Shown one piece after another: positions 1 to 7,451 of a stretch of DNA of 64,000 nucleotides; the stretch's first letter is position 1; each line of letters opens with the position of its first letter. Source of the DNA: Ardenticatenaceae bacterium (lineage in GTDB: Bacteria; Chloroflexota; Anaerolineae; Promineifilales; Promineifilaceae); the NCBI GenBank assembly GCA_020634415.1, contig JACKBT010000025.1, forward strand, positions 8,886-72,885, given 5' to 3'. A model generated the notes under the pieces. The model was not told the origin of the DNA. It saw only the letters and a list, made by a program, of their open reading frames with translations, and searched no databases. The position numbers were made by a program, and so were the translations under genes.

Positions 1-119
1 AGTGAGGCGTAATCATCACTGGGGTAACGGGCTTCATGAACAGGCTGCCGCGCTCCCTTTTCCTCTGATATGAGGGCTAATACTGTTTTTGTGCCACCAA
101 TATCGCCAGCTAATAACAT
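1..119 (-). CDS. glk: Glucokinase, N-terminal fragment (cut by window edge)
   Basis: The minus strand from an ATG at 119 reads MLLAGDIGGTKTVLALISEE and continues to the window edge (39 full codons). DIGGTKT is the phosphate-1 ATP-binding motif of the glucokinase/ROK sugar kinases, and its position right at the N-terminus is typical of glucokinase. The role would be ATP-dependent phosphorylation of glucose in the cytoplasm. Only the first part of the ATPase fold is visible, so a ROK-family kinase of other specificity, or a ROK repressor lacking its HTH, cannot be excluded. A GAGGTGG stretch just upstream of the ATG serves as ribosome binding site. Confidence 0.75.
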   Translation of the reverse strand, partial: MLLAGDIGGTKTVLALISEEKGARQPVHEARYPSDDYAS

Positions 120-195
120 TGTTTTCCACCTCAATGAATGAAAAAGGGACACCAGATTGTGTCCCTTTTATGAATTTATTAATCACCAGGAATGA

Positions 196-480
196 CTATG
201 ATTCTACTCTGACACCGCGCCAAAAGGCAACGTGGTCTTTGATTTGGCGGGCGGCTGGTTTGGGGCTGGCATAGTACCAGGCTCCGCCTGTGTTGGTTTT
301 GCCGTCTACAATGATGTCGTAATAGTTGGCTGTGCCTTTCCAGGGGCAGATGGTGGTGGAGTCGTTGGGCTGGAAATATTCTTTGTTGATGGATTCGGGG
401 GGGAAGTAATGGTTGCCTTCTACGAGTTTGGTTTGATTGCTTTCGGCGAGGATGACGCCGTTCCAGATTGCTTTGGCCAT
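196..480 (-). CDS. DUF427 domain protein
   Basis: A 94-residue cytoplasmic protein without signal peptide or membrane segment. The order of motifs matches the DUF427 family: an early WNGVILAES strand, then VEGNHYFPPESI, a central CPWKGTANYYDI segment and a late WYYASPKP stretch. The CPWKG-x-A-x-YY signature is the strongest evidence. The family is a small beta-rich fold of unknown biochemical role, often found as a single-domain protein in soil and aquatic bacteria. It lies 27 bases downstream of the anti-sigma-like gene on the same strand, so it may belong to the same transcript, but no functional link can be read from the sequence. Confidence 0.8.
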   Translation of the reverse strand: MAKAIWNGVILAESNQTKLVEGNHYFPPESINKEYFQPNDSTTICPWKGTANYYDIIVDGKTNTGGAWYYASPKPAARQIKDHVAFWRGVRVES

Positions 481-507
481 GTTTGGGCTGCTCCTTGTGG
501 GTGGTTG

Positions 508-816
508 TTAAACAATTGACTCGTCGCCGAGTATCTCCAGCAGGATGGTGAGGTTTTCCTGGCAGTGACCACATTTGTCGAGGTGGTGTTTGACGAGGGG
601 CATGAGGGCAACGGCCGTGGCCTCATCGGCCGCGAGGAGTTCGGCGAACTCATCGAGCAGGCTGAAGGTGGCTTCGCAGGAGAGATCGGCCGTAGCATCG
701 TCATCTATCAAGTGCATTAACTTGAGGATTTCTGCTTCATGCAGTTCGGCTGAATCTCCCTTTTGTGGATTGGCTCGTCTAATTAATTGTCGGAGTTTCT
801 CGGTTAGATTTGTCAT
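508..816 (-). CDS. Small zinc-finger anti-sigma-like protein
   Basis: A 102-residue soluble protein. The C-terminal part contains HHLDKCGHCQENLTILLEIL, which fits the HxxxCxxC zinc-binding core of ZAS/zf-HC2 anti-sigma domains, preceded by a helix LLDEFAELLAADEATAVALM. It has no transmembrane segment, so if it is an anti-sigma factor it is a cytoplasmic one, like the redox-sensing ZAS proteins. It lies directly downstream (50 bases) of an ECF sigma factor on the same strand, the classic partner arrangement. Inference: it sequesters that sigma factor. A Cys earlier in the chain (LSCEATF) could be a fourth ligand. Direct evidence is limited to motif and neighbourhood. Confidence 0.6.
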   Translation of the reverse strand: MTNLTEKLRQLIRRANPQKGDSAELHEAEILKLMHLIDDDATADLSCEATFSLLDEFAELLAADEATAVALMPLVKHHLDKCGHCQENLTILLEILGDESIV

Positions 817-866
817 ACTGATTGTTTGACGTGACTAGAGGAGTGGTTTCTTACTTTAAGAGGTAA

Positions 867-1508
867 TTACTCGAAAACGGCGATAATTTCCGCTGGTGTC
901 AGTCCATCCTGATCCAAACTTTTTTTGAGGCGGGTGCGTGCATCGTGCAAGAGTTTGTAGACGGCGTTGGGTTTCATGTCCATTTTGTCGGCAACTTCTT
1001 GGGTGGAGCAGCCTTCGATAATGGCGGCTACGATGGCTGTGCGCTGCTTTTCGGTTAGTTCGTTGGTGATGAGGTGGTTGACGCGGGCGATCATTTCGCT
1101 GCGTTCGGTGGCGTTTTCGGGTTGGAGAACGCTTTCATCGGCGACGAAACTGGGGGTGTAGTCGCCGCCTTCTTCGGCGTGGGTGAGTTCGTTGAGGGAG
1201 CGATTTTGCCACCGTTTGCGGCGCAGTTCGGTGAGGGCGACGGAGACGGTGATTTTGTGGGCCCAGGTGGTGAAGAGGCTGCGGCCGGCGAAGGTGTCGA
1301 GTTTGTCGAGGATTTTGACGAGGGCTTCTTGGACGAAGTCTTCGGTGAGGGTTTCAAATTCGAGGGCGGAGGTGTTGACGCGGCGCATGAGTCCGCGTTG
1401 TAAGCCTTTGAGGAGGATGCGGCGGAGGTCGGCAACGGCCGTTTCAAATGCTGGCTCGTCTGGGCTGCCTAAATCGCGTAACCACTCTTCATTCGTTCGT
1501 TTTTGCAC
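867..1508 (-). CDS. ECF-type RNA polymerase sigma factor
   Basis: A 213-residue protein with a sigma-70 region 2 (residues about 35-105, including EDFVQEALVKILDKLDTF and the -10 recognition helix FTTWAHKITVSVALTELRRK) and region 4 (about 145-205, with the helix-turn-helix CSTQEVADKMDMKPNAVYKL). Regions 1.1 and 3 are missing, as in extracytoplasmic-function sigma factors. The start is a GTG with AAGGA six bases upstream. The first two residues after it (QKRTNEEW) and the acidic N-terminus are slightly longer than in minimal ECFs. It is followed by a putative zinc-finger anti-sigma gene, so the pair probably forms a stress-responsive regulatory switch. The regulon is not visible. Confidence 0.88.
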   Translation of the reverse strand: MQKRTNEEWLRDLGSPDEPAFETAVADLRRILLKGLQRGLMRRVNTSALEFETLTEDFVQEALVKILDKLDTFAGRSLFTTWAHKITVSVALTELRRKRWQNRSLNELTHAEEGGDYTPSFVADESVLQPENATERSEMIARVNHLITNELTEKQRTAIVAAIIEGCSTQEVADKMDMKPNAVYKLLHDARTRLKKSLDQDGLTPAEIIAVFE

Positions 1509-1583
1509 AGAATGTCCTTAAGTAATATAGAAGTTTGTCTATTTTAATCGGCGTTGGGGCGTTTTGGCAAAATAGGGTGATGG

Positions 1584-1643
1584 GAGATTAAGAGATTGAG
1601 AGATTGGAGATTGGAGATGGCCCAATCTCCAATCTCTAATCTC
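1584..1643. repeat. Iterated-word hairpin spacer (GAGATTG word)
   Basis: Tandem degenerate copies of a 7-8 base word (GAGATTG/GAGATTGG) run from 1584 to 1618 and are followed by the reverse-complement words to 1643. A 12-base perfect stem (1607-1618 with 1625-1636) closes a six-base loop. There is no T-run, so it is not a standard terminator. The same word family recurs at 5026, 24056, 33108 and 37433. Confidence 0.8.
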
Positions 1644-1672
1644 GCCTTGTGGGTCATTTAATCTTGGTTTTT

Positions 1673-2152
1673 TTAGGCAGAATCGGCCGCGGGCTGGTTT
1701 TGCCACAATTGGTAGGTGAGCTGCATGTGGCCTAGATGCAAGGCGGTGTGTTCGATGACGTGCAGGATGCACCAGCGGCCCGTGAAGGTGTGGTTGTGGA
1801 TGGTGTAGGTTTGGTCGAGGGAATCGGCCGTTAGTTGGCTGAAAATTTGGCGTGTTTCGTGGTGAACGGCCGTTAGTTTTGTCACCAGTTCTGCCGCATC
1901 GGTAACTTCCGTTACAAATTCATCGGGGCGGTGGCGCGTGGCTGGCTGCTTTCCCACTACCTCAGCAATCCAATGATGTTCTGCGCCAGCCACATGGGCA
2001 GCTAAAACGGCCAAAGAGTTGGTGGCATGATCCTCTGTTCCCGCAACGGGCCGCCAATTGAGCGCTTCAACGGGTAACCCAGCCACAATTTGGCTCACCT
2101 GCCCGCGCAGTTCTTCAATCCATTCCAGATAACTGTTTATTTCATTGTTCAT
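1673..2152 (-). CDS. DinB-like protein (four-helix bundle, putative metal site)
   Basis: A 159-residue protein beginning MNNEINSYLEWIEEL. It has the three-histidine pattern of the DinB/YfiT superfamily: a first His in LAAHVAGAEHHWIAEV (about residues 55-70) and two more in HVIEHTALHLGHMQL (about 135-150). Such proteins are four-helix bundles that bind a divalent metal, and several act as thiol-dependent transferases with mycothiol or bacillithiol. The substrate here is unknown. An upstream in-frame ATG at 2179 is less likely because the family begins with the helix that starts at 2152. The gene is divergent from nuoA, with the two promoters separated by a C11 tract. Confidence 0.75.
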   Translation of the reverse strand: MNNEINSYLEWIEELRGQVSQIVAGLPVEALNWRPVAGTEDHATNSLAVLAAHVAGAEHHWIAEVVGKQPATRHRPDEFVTEVTDAAELVTKLTAVHHETRQIFSQLTADSLDQTYTIHNHTFTGRWCILHVIEHTALHLGHMQLTYQLWQNQPAADSA

Positions 2153-2198
2153 AGAGATAAATTTTGGAGGGGAAATCAATTATCGGCAAATCTCATTG

Positions 2199-2209
2199 CC
2201 CCCCCCCCC
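2199..2209. repeat. C11 homopolymer tract between divergent genes
   Basis: Eleven consecutive C residues lie 41 bases upstream of the nuoA -35 element and 47 bases upstream of the dinB-like start. Such tracts are prone to slipped-strand length change. Whether length affects either promoter is not known. Confidence 0.85.
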
Positions 2210-2249
2210 ATTTCTGCTAAAATCCCCACCAATCTACGCTCCTTTACTT

Positions 2250-2278
2250 TTGCCCATGATTTACCCATGTGTTATAAA
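2250..2278 (+). promoter_or_regulatory. Sigma-70-type promoter for the nuo cluster
   Basis: TTGCCC (2250-2255), a 17-base spacer and TATAAA (2273-2278) match a housekeeping promoter. The predicted start of transcription is near 2285, giving a leader of about 35 bases before the nuoA GTG. A very similar TTGCCC-16-TATAAT element precedes the atp genes at 12141. Confidence 0.7.
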
Positions 2279-2319
2279 TGGGAGAAATTTCACAATCTCC
2301 ATATGCAGGAGGAAACCAC

Positions 2320-2679
2320 GTGCTGAGTGATTGGCAATTTATCGCTATTTTCTTTTTGGTATCGCCCATTTTTCCGGCGCTGCCCGTGGTTCTAAACCAC
2401 TTTTTGTTGAGTCCCAAAAAACCGAATCCTATCAAGCAGCAGACCTATGAGTGCGGTATTGAAACGGTAGGTGATAGTTGGATTCAGTTCAAAGTTCAAT
2501 ACTATATCTATGCCCTCGTCTTTGTTGTCTTCGACATTGAGGCAGTTTTCCTTTTCCCCATCGCCGCTGCTTATGGTCAATTGACCTTTTTTGCGGTGGG
2601 GGCCACCATTCTCTTCGTCTTTCTTCTGGCAGACGGCCTGGTCTATGCCTGGGGTAGAGGCGTTTTGGAATGGATTTGA
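2320..2679 (+). CDS. nuoA: NADH-quinone oxidoreductase subunit A
   Basis: A 119-residue membrane subunit of complex I with three predicted transmembrane helices. The family signature YECGIETVGDSWIQFKVQYY (about residues 44-63) is clear, including the loop cysteine that lies near the quinone cavity, followed by the conserved FVVFDIEAVFLFP helix. A GTG start at 2320 is chosen because a perfect AGGAGG (2307-2312) lies seven bases upstream. The ATG at 2278 lies inside the predicted -10 element and would add 14 non-conserved residues. It is the first gene of a run that holds only membrane-arm subunits: the usual nuoB-C-D genes that follow nuoA are absent. Confidence 0.95.
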   Translation: MLSDWQFIAIFFLVSPIFPALPVVLNHFLLSPKKPNPIKQQTYECGIETVGDSWIQFKVQYYIYALVFVVFDIEAVFLFPIAAAYGQLTFFAVGATILFVFLLADGLVYAWGRGVLEWI

Positions 2680-2680
2680 T

Positions 2681-2719
2681 TGATTGTCAATTGCCAATTA
2701 TCAATAATCAATTGTCAAT
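2681..2719. repeat. Iterated-word spacer (CAATTGTCAATT words)
   Basis: The short nuoA-nuoH gap consists of words such as ATTGTCAATTG, CCAATTATCAAT and AATCAATTGTCAATG following one another. It belongs to the same class of word-built spacers seen between many genes here. The ribosome binding site of nuoH (ACGGAG) follows directly. Confidence 0.6.
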
Positions 2720-2731
2720 GACGGAGTTTGC

Positions 2732-4033
2732 ATGAATCCCCTTGATTTACTAAAAAGCATCGCTGATTTCACCCTGTTTGATTATCTCCGTTCCGTGTGG
2801 GGAGATGCGCCCTGGGTGGAAGGCGTTTTAGATACAATTGGTGTTTTTGTTTTAGCCACCTTCTGCCTCCTGATTGTCCTTGTTCTTATCTGGTTGGAGC
2901 GTAAGGTAATTGCCCGTATACAAGACCGTATTGGGCCAAACCGTGTGGGTGGCAAGTATGGCTTGTTGCAGTCGTTAGCGGATGCCCTCAAGCTGTTGAC
3001 CAAAGAATCCATTACTCCCGCTGGCGCAGACACGTGGGCTTACAATATCGCCCCTTTCTCTATTGTGATGGCTGCTCTGTTGGTTTGGGCGGTGATACCT
3101 TTTGCCCCCAATGTGGTAGGGGTAGACCTAAATGTAGGGTTGTTCTACATTTTGGCTATTAGCTCAGTCTCGGTTGTCTCGCTTTTGCTGGCGGGATGGG
3201 GGTCTAATAATAAGTACGCATTGTTGGGGGCGTTCCGTTCTGTGGCTCAGTTGGTTAGCTATGAGGTGCCGATGATTTTGTCGGTGTTGATTCCCATTTT
3301 GCTGTCTCGCTCGATGTCTACAGTATCTATTATCGAGGCGCAGGTGGTTCCTTTTATCCTTGTTGTGCCTTTGTCTGCCCTTGTTTTCTTTATTTCCTCC
3401 TTAGCGGAAACAGGCCGTACTCCCTTTGACTTGTTGGAGGCAGAATCGGAAATCGTAGCAGGTTTTCATGTGGAATATAGTGGGATGCGTTTTGCTATGT
3501 TCTTCTTGGCCGAGTTTTTGAGTACTCTGTTTATGTCGGGCTTGTTTGCAGTTGTCTATTTGGGCGGCTGGAATATTCCCATTATTAATCTGATTATTCG
3601 CCTGTTTGGTGGCGACCCCATTATGTTGGGTGAAATTGCTTTTGGACGGCTGTTGGGTTTGATTATCTTTTTTGTGAAGATGTTTGCCGTTTACTTTGTC
3701 TTTATGTGGGTGCGCGGTACGCTGCCGCGTGTGCGCATTGACCAGATGTTAAATTTCAACTGGAAATTCCTGGTTCCCCTGACGATAGTGCTCATCTTTA
3801 CGGTGGCTATTTTGGATAAGGTTTTGGATTTTTACGCGGTGGGAGCTGTGGCTCGAGCGCTGATTCATCTGATTAGCAATTTGTTGGTGGGATGGGGAAC
3901 GGTGGAATGGCTGCGCCGCCGAGGGCGGCAACGTCGCCTGGAGTTTGAGGCGATGATGGTGCAGCGTCGTGGTGAACCACTGCCAGTGGTTGAAGAGGAA
4001 CCGGCTGCGCATGACGCAGTACATGCTCACTAA
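2732..4033 (+). CDS. nuoH: NADH-quinone oxidoreductase subunit H
   Basis: The 433-residue NuoH/ND1 subunit, which forms the quinone-binding chamber at the junction of the two arms of complex I. Diagnostic stretches are WLERKVIARIQDRIGPNRVG (residues about 55-75), the charged loop ETGRTPFDLLEAESEIVAGF (about 226-245) and VRGTLPRVRIDQMLNFNWKF (about 330-350). Eight or more transmembrane helices are evident. The protein is longer than many homologues because of a charged C-terminal tail after the last helix, ending in a His/Glu-rich segment. nuoI, which usually sits between nuoH and nuoJ, is missing. Confidence 0.96.
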   Translation: MNPLDLLKSIADFTLFDYLRSVWGDAPWVEGVLDTIGVFVLATFCLLIVLVLIWLERKVIARIQDRIGPNRVGGKYGLLQSLADALKLLTKESITPAGADTWAYNIAPFSIVMAALLVWAVIPFAPNVVGVDLNVGLFYILAISSVSVVSLLLAGWGSNNKYALLGAFRSVAQLVSYEVPMILSVLIPILLSRSMSTVSIIEAQVVPFILVVPLSALVFFISSLAETGRTPFDLLEAESEIVAGFHVEYSGMRFAMFFLAEFLSTLFMSGLFAVVYLGGWNIPIINLIIRLFGGDPIMLGEIAFGRLLGLIIFFVKMFAVYFVFMWVRGTLPRVRIDQMLNFNWKFLVPLTIVLIFTVAILDKVLDFYAVGAVARALIHLISNLLVGWGTVEWLRRRGRQRRLEFEAMMVQRRGEPLPVVEEEPAAHDAVHAH

Positions 4034-4046
4034 TTTGGTGGAACGA

Positions 4047-4098
4047 TAATCAGTAATCTGCAAGCTAATGATGGATTATTGATAACGGGAAACGGGAA
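4047..4098. repeat. Word-built spacer between nuoH and nuoJ
   Basis: The gap holds loosely repeated words (GATAATCAGTAATC, then TTATTGATAACGGGAAACGGGAAG) like the other word-built spacers. A weak GGAG lies before the nuoJ ATG. No hairpin of note is seen. Confidence 0.4.
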
Positions 4099-4112
4099 GT
4101 TGGAGAATCCCT

Positions 4113-4706
4113 ATGACATTTGAACAGATTTTGTTTTTGATTGTGGCTGTCTTTACGATTGTCTCGGGCCTGTTGGTGGTGACGATGCGTAATCTGTTCC
4201 ATGCAGCTTTGGCGATGATGGCCTCGTTTTTGGGTGTGGCGGGTGTGTATATTTTGTTGGATGCTGGCTTTTTGGCGGCGGCTCAACTGTTGGTTTACAT
4301 TGGCGCGATTTCGATTTTGGTGATTTTTGCGATTATGTTGACGCGACGGTTGATGCAGACGCATGAGTCGCCGTTTAATTCGCAGCCGGTGTTTGGGTTG
4401 GTAACGGCCGTTGCCACGTTTGCAGTCATTCTTATCGTCATTCTCGGTATGAACAATGTGACGTTGGCTGATGGTTCTACACGGTCTCTTTGGCCTTTGT
4501 TGCCGAGTGCTACCGAGCCGCTGGCCTCTCGCCCCGAAGTGAGTGCCGATATTTTGCGCAGCAGTGTGGAGCGGATGGGACAGGATTTTGTTAGCTCTGA
4601 TGCTTATGTGATTCCTTTTGAAATAGCGTCTGTACTGCTGCTGGCGGCTATGGTGGGGGCAATTTTGATTGCCTGGCCGAAGACGGAAGAGGGGAGTAAT
4701 CCTTAA
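4113..4706 (+). CDS. nuoJ: NADH-quinone oxidoreductase subunit J
   Basis: A 197-residue NuoJ/ND6 subunit with five predicted membrane helices. The N-terminal block (VSGLLVVTMRNLFHAALAMM) and the third helix (LLDAGFLAAAQLLVYIGAIS, about residues 48-67) are highly characteristic of NuoJ. This third helix carries the pi-bulge that takes part in coupling. The soluble loop between helices 4 and 5 (about 115-165) is hydrophilic and variable, as usual. It is followed after 11 bases by nuoK, and the two are almost certainly translated from the same message. Confidence 0.94.
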   Translation: MTFEQILFLIVAVFTIVSGLLVVTMRNLFHAALAMMASFLGVAGVYILLDAGFLAAAQLLVYIGAISILVIFAIMLTRRLMQTHESPFNSQPVFGLVTAVATFAVILIVILGMNNVTLADGSTRSLWPLLPSATEPLASRPEVSADILRSSVERMGQDFVSSDAYVIPFEIASVLLLAAMVGAILIAWPKTEEGSNP

Positions 4707-4717
4707 CGGAGTATTAC

Positions 4718-5026
4718 ATGGTTCCATTATCCTGGTATTTAATATTAGCGGCCGTTTTGTTCTGTATCGGCCTTTATGGGGTGTTTGCCCGCCGCAATGC
4801 CGTGGCGATTTTGATGGCGGTTGAGTTGATTTTGAATGCGGTCAATATCAACCTGGTGGCTTTTTGGCGATATATTACACCCCAAGAGACGACAGGTTTA
4901 GTCTGGTCTATTTTTGTGTTGACGGTGGCGGCAGCGGAAGCGGCCGTTGGCCTAGCCTTGATCATCTCTGTTTACCGTAGCCGTGATTCGGTGGTAGCGG
5001 AAGAGTTGGATTTGTTGAAGAATTAG
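4718..5026 (+). CDS. nuoK: NADH-quinone oxidoreductase subunit K
   Basis: A 102-residue NuoK/ND4L subunit with three transmembrane helices. The block FARRNAVAILMAVELILNAV (about residues 23-42) contains the conserved membrane glutamate of helix 2, and VAAAEAAVGLALIISVYR (about 70-87) contains the helix 3 glutamate. Both form part of the buried polar axis that conducts coupling charges. CGGAG lies upstream at good distance. The size is standard for the family. It is the last gene before a 97-base spacer that separates it from nuoL. Confidence 0.95.
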   Translation: MVPLSWYLILAAVLFCIGLYGVFARRNAVAILMAVELILNAVNINLVAFWRYITPQETTGLVWSIFVLTVAAAEAAVGLALIISVYRSRDSVVAEELDLLKN

Positions 5027-5100
5027 ATGGAGACTGGAGATTGGAGGTTGGAGATTTGCTTTGCCTTTGTTCAACCCCTAGTCTCTAATCTCTAATCTCG
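5026..5100. repeat. Iterated-word hairpin spacer (GGAGATTG word)
   Basis: GAGACTGGAGATTGG-type words (5029-5055) are followed, after a 21-base centre, by TAGTCTCTAATCTC-type words (5079-5099), which are their reverse complement. It is the same word family as at 1584, 24056 and 37433. Confidence 0.75.
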
Positions 5101-5123
5101 GAATTAGGGAAGAGATTCTTAAT

Positions 5124-7379
5124 ATGTCTGAAGAAACACTTTCTGTATTAACCTGGCTGATTCCGGCCGGCCCTCTGTTGGTTTTCTTCCTGATTGTGTT
5201 GTTTACTAAACATAATCGGACGTTGAGTTGGCTTTTGGCCTGGGCGGGGGTGATTACGTCGTTGGTGTTGGGCTGGACGGTGGCGTTTAGTTTATTTGGT
5301 GAGGATGTGCATCATTTGGCGGAACACCCAACGGCCGTTGCCAGCGATGTCGCCTGGATACCACTCGGTGAATTTGCCGATTGGCTGCGCATTGGTGTGT
5401 CGGCTGACCCCATCACAGCTCTCATGTTGTTCATGGTTCCCTTTGCTGTGTTCATGATCTTCATCTACAGCGTGGGCTACCACAACTACGGCAAACCGCG
5501 TGGCACAGTCCTGGGTACACCCAATCATGGCAAAGAAGAGCCGATGTTTTCGCGTTTCTTTGCGCTGATGAGCCTCTTTGCTGGCGCAATGCTCCTGTTG
5601 GTTGTCTCTGATAACTTGCTGACACTTTTTGTTGGCTGGGAAATTATGGGTTTTTGCTCTTATTCCCTCATTGGCTTCTGGTATGCGCGTGAATACGATC
5701 TGGCTCCTGGTGCCATCCCGCATATTCCGCCGCGCAAAGCGGCCGTAAAAGCCTTTATGACCACCCGCGTGGCGGATGTGATCATGCTCTTGGGCATTGT
5801 CTACTTCTACCGCGTCTTTGGCACACTCAACTTCCATGAAGCCTTCGATCCCCACAGCCTGGAACACGCTTACGAGATGATTCATGGTGGTATCGGGGTG
5901 ATGGCTCTGCTTATTTTTGCTGGCACAGTGGGCAAATCTGCGCAATGGCCGCTGCATGTCTGGCTGCCCGACGCGATGGAAGGTCCAACACCTGTTAGTG
6001 CCACCATTCATGCGGCCGCGATGGTTTCAGCTGGTGTTTATCTCATTATTCGCATTTTCCCCCTTATTGCGGTGGCTTTAGAGGTAACACCTTATGTTGG
6101 TTGGGTGATTGCTGGTATTGGTGCATTTACAGCCCTCATGTCAGCGACTATTGCGGTGGCGCAAAATGATGTGAAGGGGGTGCTGGCTTACTCGACGATT
6201 TCGCAGCTTGGCTTTATGGTGGCGGCGATTGGGATTGGGGCTTATGTAGCGGCTACTTTCCACCTCATTACCCACGCCTTCTTCAAGGCCCTCCTCTTCC
6301 TTGCTTCCGGTTCTGTCATTCACGGCATGGAACATGGCGCCGAACACGTCCATGATCACCACACCGACCCCCAAGACATGCGGTACATGGGCGGTCTCAA
6401 AGACAAAATGCCTATCACTTTCTGGACGTTCCTGATTGGCGGCATGGCCCTGTCTGGTTTGCCGTTGATAACGGCCGGTTTCTGGTCAAAAGACGAAATC
6501 TTTGCCGATGCCTGGTATGTTTTTACCCATGAGGGTAATGCTATTGGCCTTTTCGTCTTCATCATGCTGGCCTTAGCTGCTTTATTGACAGCCTTCTACA
6601 CTACCCGCCAAATCAGCATGACTTTCTTAGGTAAACCCCGCACACCATTAGCCGAACATGCCCACGAAAGCAACGGCTTCATGACGATACCTCTGATGTT
6701 ACTATCAGTTCTTGCAATTAGTGCGGGTTGGTTTGGTATCCCGGAAGATTTCCCTGTTTTAGGGCCAATGATTAATAACAACTGGGTACACCACTTTGTG
6801 GCTGCTTCTGTGGAACACTCCTTTGAGGAGTTGAAAGCATTACATCTGATTCATGGCCTGGCAAAACTAGAGTTTGAAATCGTACCACTGGCTACGTCAC
6901 TCGTGGTTGCTTTGGGTGGCATTTTCTTGGGGTGGTGGATATACGGCCGTAAACCCCTCGAAAAAGATCAAAAAGACCCTCTCATCGCACCCTTGGGGCC
7001 ATTACACGGCTTCCTGCAAAACAAATGGTATTGGGACGAACTGTATCAAACCATCTTCATCGCCCCTACCGTGCGCTTCTCGGAATATGTCGTCTATGAA
7101 GTAATAGATAAAGGCATCATAGACGGCATCCTTCATGTGGTGGCTCGCACCGTTTATCGTATCGGGCAAATGATGCGGAGCTTTGAAAATGCCGTCTTTG
7201 GTCGTGGTGTAGATTGGGTAAAAGATCAAGTTCTGGCAATGGCTAAAGAATTCCGCCAATTGCAAACAGGTAAAATACAAGAATATACCCTTGTTTCCAT
7301 GCTCATTGCCTCAGCCTTAGCTCTGGTTGTCCTGGCAATCAACTACGGTTGGTTACAGCCATTATTTGATAGATTCTAA
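5124..7379 (+). CDS. nuoL: NADH-quinone oxidoreductase subunit L
   Basis: A 751-residue antiporter-like proton-pumping subunit. Conserved NuoL blocks include VGWEIMGFCSYSLIGFWY (about residues 171-188), KSAQWPLHVWLPDAMEGPTP (about 271-290) with the pump lysine, and LAYSTISQLGFMVAAIGIGA (about 354-373). A His-rich loop (HGMEHGAEHVHDHH) follows. The protein is about 100-140 residues longer than typical NuoL. The C-terminal part, which forms the long lateral helix along the membrane arm, is extended and contains FEIVPLATSLVVALGGIFLG and a final anchoring helix. Extended NuoL is known to accompany complex I variants with two NuoM subunits, which fits the next two genes. Confidence 0.95.
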   Translation: MSEETLSVLTWLIPAGPLLVFFLIVLFTKHNRTLSWLLAWAGVITSLVLGWTVAFSLFGEDVHHLAEHPTAVASDVAWIPLGEFADWLRIGVSADPITALMLFMVPFAVFMIFIYSVGYHNYGKPRGTVLGTPNHGKEEPMFSRFFALMSLFAGAMLLLVVSDNLLTLFVGWEIMGFCSYSLIGFWYAREYDLAPGAIPHIPPRKAAVKAFMTTRVADVIMLLGIVYFYRVFGTLNFHEAFDPHSLEHAYEMIHGGIGVMALLIFAGTVGKSAQWPLHVWLPDAMEGPTPVSATIHAAAMVSAGVYLIIRIFPLIAVALEVTPYVGWVIAGIGAFTALMSATIAVAQNDVKGVLAYSTISQLGFMVAAIGIGAYVAATFHLITHAFFKALLFLASGSVIHGMEHGAEHVHDHHTDPQDMRYMGGLKDKMPITFWTFLIGGMALSGLPLITAGFWSKDEIFADAWYVFTHEGNAIGLFVFIMLALAALLTAFYTTRQISMTFLGKPRTPLAEHAHESNGFMTIPLMLLSVLAISAGWFGIPEDFPVLGPMINNNWVHHFVAASVEHSFEELKALHLIHGLAKLEFEIVPLATSLVVALGGIFLGWWIYGRKPLEKDQKDPLIAPLGPLHGFLQNKWYWDELYQTIFIAPTVRFSEYVVYEVIDKGIIDGILHVVARTVYRIGQMMRSFENAVFGRGVDWVKDQVLAMAKEFRQLQTGKIQEYTLVSMLIASALALVVLAINYGWLQPLFDRF

Positions 7380-7385
7380 ATTTCC

Positions 7386-7419
7386 GTAAGCGGTAATCAG
7401 TTACCCGATTACCGCTTAC
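7386..7419. repeat. Hairpin spacer (GGTAATC word)
   Basis: A 13-base perfect stem GTAAGCGGTAATC (7386-7398) pairs with 7407-7419 across an 8-base loop. It continues into further ACCGATTACC words to 7442. The spacer at 48955 in the glp operon uses the same words and also has an 8-base loop. Confidence 0.75.
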
Positions 7420-7451
7420 CGAACACCGATTACCGTTTACCGGAGAAACGA

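Noticed and set aside
1584..1643. Rho-independent terminator for the dinB-like gene
   Set aside because: The stem is good but not followed by a T-run on either strand, and the same words occur between co-transcribed genes elsewhere.
5292..6011. 239-codon minus-strand frame within nuoL
   Set aside because: Antisense shadow of a well-conserved gene, with no ribosome binding site or motif.
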